Position numbers and translations under genes: made by a program. Below are positions 62,854 through 64,000 of a stretch of 64,000 bases of DNA, in pieces; positions within the stretch are counted from its first letter, which is position 1, and every line of letters begins with the position of its first letter. The DNA comes from Mycolicibacterium celeriflavum (GTDB lineage Bacteria; Actinomycetota; Actinomycetes; Mycobacteriales; Mycobacteriaceae): NCBI RefSeq assembly GCF_010731795.1, contig NZ_AP022591.1, positions 558,001 to 622,000 of the forward strand, read 5' to 3'. Under the pieces are notes generated by a model. That model was not told the origin of the DNA, did no database searches, and saw only the letters and a program-made list of their open reading frames with translations.

Positions 62854-63375
62854 TCAGAGCGCAAACGTCAATATGATGTGGCCGTCGGAGCCACGTCGGC
62901 GCATCGGCAGCGCGTACCAGAACAGCGCGAGCGCGAGCAGAGAGACGCCACCGGCGATCCAGGCCGGGGTCCGCCCGACGACGGTGTCGAAGATGATCGT
63001 CGCCACGCCGGCGAGGGCGACGCCCAGCAGCAGCATGCCGACGAGCGCGTAGGTGTGCGCGGAGGACACCAACGCTCCCATGCGGCGACGGCGGAACAAC
63101 AGTCGGTGCATGCTGACGGGGGCGATCAGCAGTATGGTCGCCCCGATCGAGCAGGCCACGGTGAGCAGATACACCCTCTGCATGACCACGTCGAGCTCGT
63201 AGAAGCGGTCGGTGAACGGCAAGATCAGCAGAAAGCCGGTGAGCAGCTGGACTCCGGTCTGGGCGACCCGCAACTCCTGCAGAAGGCTCGCCCAATTGCG
63301 GTCCAACCGTTGGGTTTCCGTCTCGTTGCGGCCGTCGTCCCCACGCTTGTGCGCTTCCGGGTGTTCGATGTCCAC
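62854..63375 (-). CDS. DUF6328 family membrane protein
   Basis: A 173-residue protein with a charged cytoplasmic N-terminus (about 1-35) and four membrane helices (about 38-55, 65-85, 108-128, 133-152). LLQELRVAQTGVQLLTGFLL and PFTDRFYELDVVMQRVYLLT are the recognised family pattern. It ends just before the start of the DoxX-like gene on the same strand, so the two are probably co-transcribed. Function unknown. Confidence 0.75.
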   Translation of the reverse strand: MDIEHPEAHKRGDDGRNETETQRLDRNWASLLQELRVAQTGVQLLTGFLLILPFTDRFYELDVVMQRVYLLTVACSIGATILLIAPVSMHRLLFRRRRMGALVSSAHTYALVGMLLLGVALAGVATIIFDTVVGRTPAWIAGGVSLLALALFWYALPMRRRGSDGHIILTFAL

Positions 63376-63435
63376 AGCTGATTCTGGCAGCCTGCGCGGC
63401 GGACGGCCCGTCGAATAGCGGTTTTCCGGTCGGGT

Positions 63436-64000
63436 CTAGCGGTTTCCGTCGTCACGATTGTTTGTCCTCGGGTGAATGAAGATGCCCTCGGCCTCGACGG
63501 TGACGCCCTCGTCGTCGGCGATGTGTCCGATCGCGAAAGTCTTGACACCATCGACGCGCTCGACGTGCGCCTCGGCGCGCAGCGGTAGTCCCAGTCGGGT
63601 GCCGCGACGATAGCGCAGCGTCAACGTGCCGGTGACCGCGGGCATTCCAGGTTGGTGCGCGGTGGCGCCGAGAACATGATCGAGCAGCATCGCGCACACC
63701 CCGCCGTGCACGTGTCCGGCCGGGCCTTCGAATGCCGCGCCGAGCACGAACTCCGCCCACGCGGATCCGTCGGGTTCGTGGTGCACGACCAGCGGGGGAG
63801 CGACGGGGTTGCGCACTCCCATCACGACGTTGCCCCATGCCATGAGCTGTCCGTCTCCGGTGTGCTCCAGGCCGAACGAGCCCTCGCGCAGCGCGGCGGT
63901 CTCGAGTTCCGCTGTCGCGCCGTCGATCTTGTCAATCACGGACTTCACCGACGACTCATCCGCTTGGGAGCGGATGCTGACGTCGATGAGTCGGCGTACC
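63436..64000 (-). CDS. PaaI-type hotdog thioesterase, 5' end beyond the window
   Basis: A hotdog-fold acyl-CoA thioesterase. HVHGGVCAMLLDHVLGA is the PaaI-family active-site region (HGG with Asp in the following helix), and GTLTLRYRRGTRLGLPLRAE is the following strand. The frame stays open from the GTG at 63948 to the window edge with a plausible helix (VRRLIDVSIRSQADESSVKS), so the true start is outside and the gene is partial. Substrate unknown. Confidence 0.82.
   Translation of the reverse strand, partial: VRRLIDVSIRSQADESSVKSVIDKIDGATAELETAALREGSFGLEHTGDGQLMAWGNVVMGVRNPVAPPLVVHHEPDGSAWAEFVLGAAFEGPAGHVHGGVCAMLLDHVLGATAHQPGMPAVTGTLTLRYRRGTRLGLPLRAEAHVERVDGVKTFAIGHIADDEGVTVEAEGIFIHPRTNNRDDGNR

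Noticed and set aside
1-64000. Insertion sequences, integrases, CRISPR arrays, tRNA or rRNA genes
   Set aside because: No transposase or integrase motifs, no regularly spaced direct repeats with unique spacers, and no tRNA-like cloverleaf or rRNA sequence was noticed on either strand.

Overview
The window looks like chromosome of a fast-growing mycobacterium (Mycolicibacterium type). It is GC-rich, carries a Pup-proteasome locus, mycobacterial lipoproteins and antigens (Mtb12/CFP-2, LppI, LipT), the RNA polymerase-binding protein RbpA and polyprenol mannose synthase, and its gene order largely follows M. tuberculosis Rv2115c-Rv2042c. This assignment rests on recognised protein families and remembered synteny; no database search was possible.

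Layout. 1-1215: end of a DUF503 gene and two secreted Mtb12-like proteins. 1362-15754: the Pup-proteasome system: mpa (unfoldase), dop (depupylase/deamidase), pup, prcB, prcA (20S core), pafA (Pup ligase) and pafB-pafC (WYL activators). Three insertions break it up: a decayed gene bracketed by inverted copies of a 33-bp repeat, a three-gene minus-strand operon (EspC-like protein, DUF1023 hydrolase, epoxide-hydrolase-like protein), and an AbiEi/DUF559 gene bracketed by direct 56-bp palindromic repeats. 15784-22885: tatA, tatC, helY, a DUF4333 membrane protein, a 5'-3' exonuclease and pepE.

22882-45374: a dispersed cobalamin block (cobL-cobM-cobK, then cobIJ-cobH-cobG, then cobN). Two accessory islands interrupt it. 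The first (26725-32011) holds a small-molecule kinase, a hemerythrin/DUF2249 protein, a cysteine-bearing HTH regulator and a membrane-anchored copper nitrite reductase, suggesting nitrite/NO handling. The second (35262-41639) holds a TauD-type dioxygenase, an osmoprotectant-type ABC transporter, a Baeyer-Villiger-type monooxygenase and a 33-residue membrane peptide.

45414-64000: two tandem F420/PPOX-type proteins, a dienelactone hydrolase, fxsA, an amidohydrolase, lnt and ppm1 as separate genes, rbpA, a secreted 11-residue-repeat protein, lppI, lipT, a kinase/AttH-like fusion, ynfA between perfect 33-bp inverted repeats, an SCO6745-family protein, a gluconate module (GntR regulator, gntK, gntP), an RDD protein, a DoxX protein with a long 11-mer repeat tail, a DUF6328 protein and the end of a hotdog thioesterase.

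Many first genes (the 4946 membrane gene, dop, pafA, pafB, pepE, the 45414 gene, the dienelactone hydrolase, the 51905 gene, lppI, lipT, the RDD gene) show a TANNNT hexamer exactly 6-7 nt before the start codon, the arrangement of leaderless mycobacterial transcripts. Genes such as mpa, pup, tatA and rbpA instead have clear Shine-Dalgarno sequences. No rRNA, tRNA, CRISPR array or transposase was seen.
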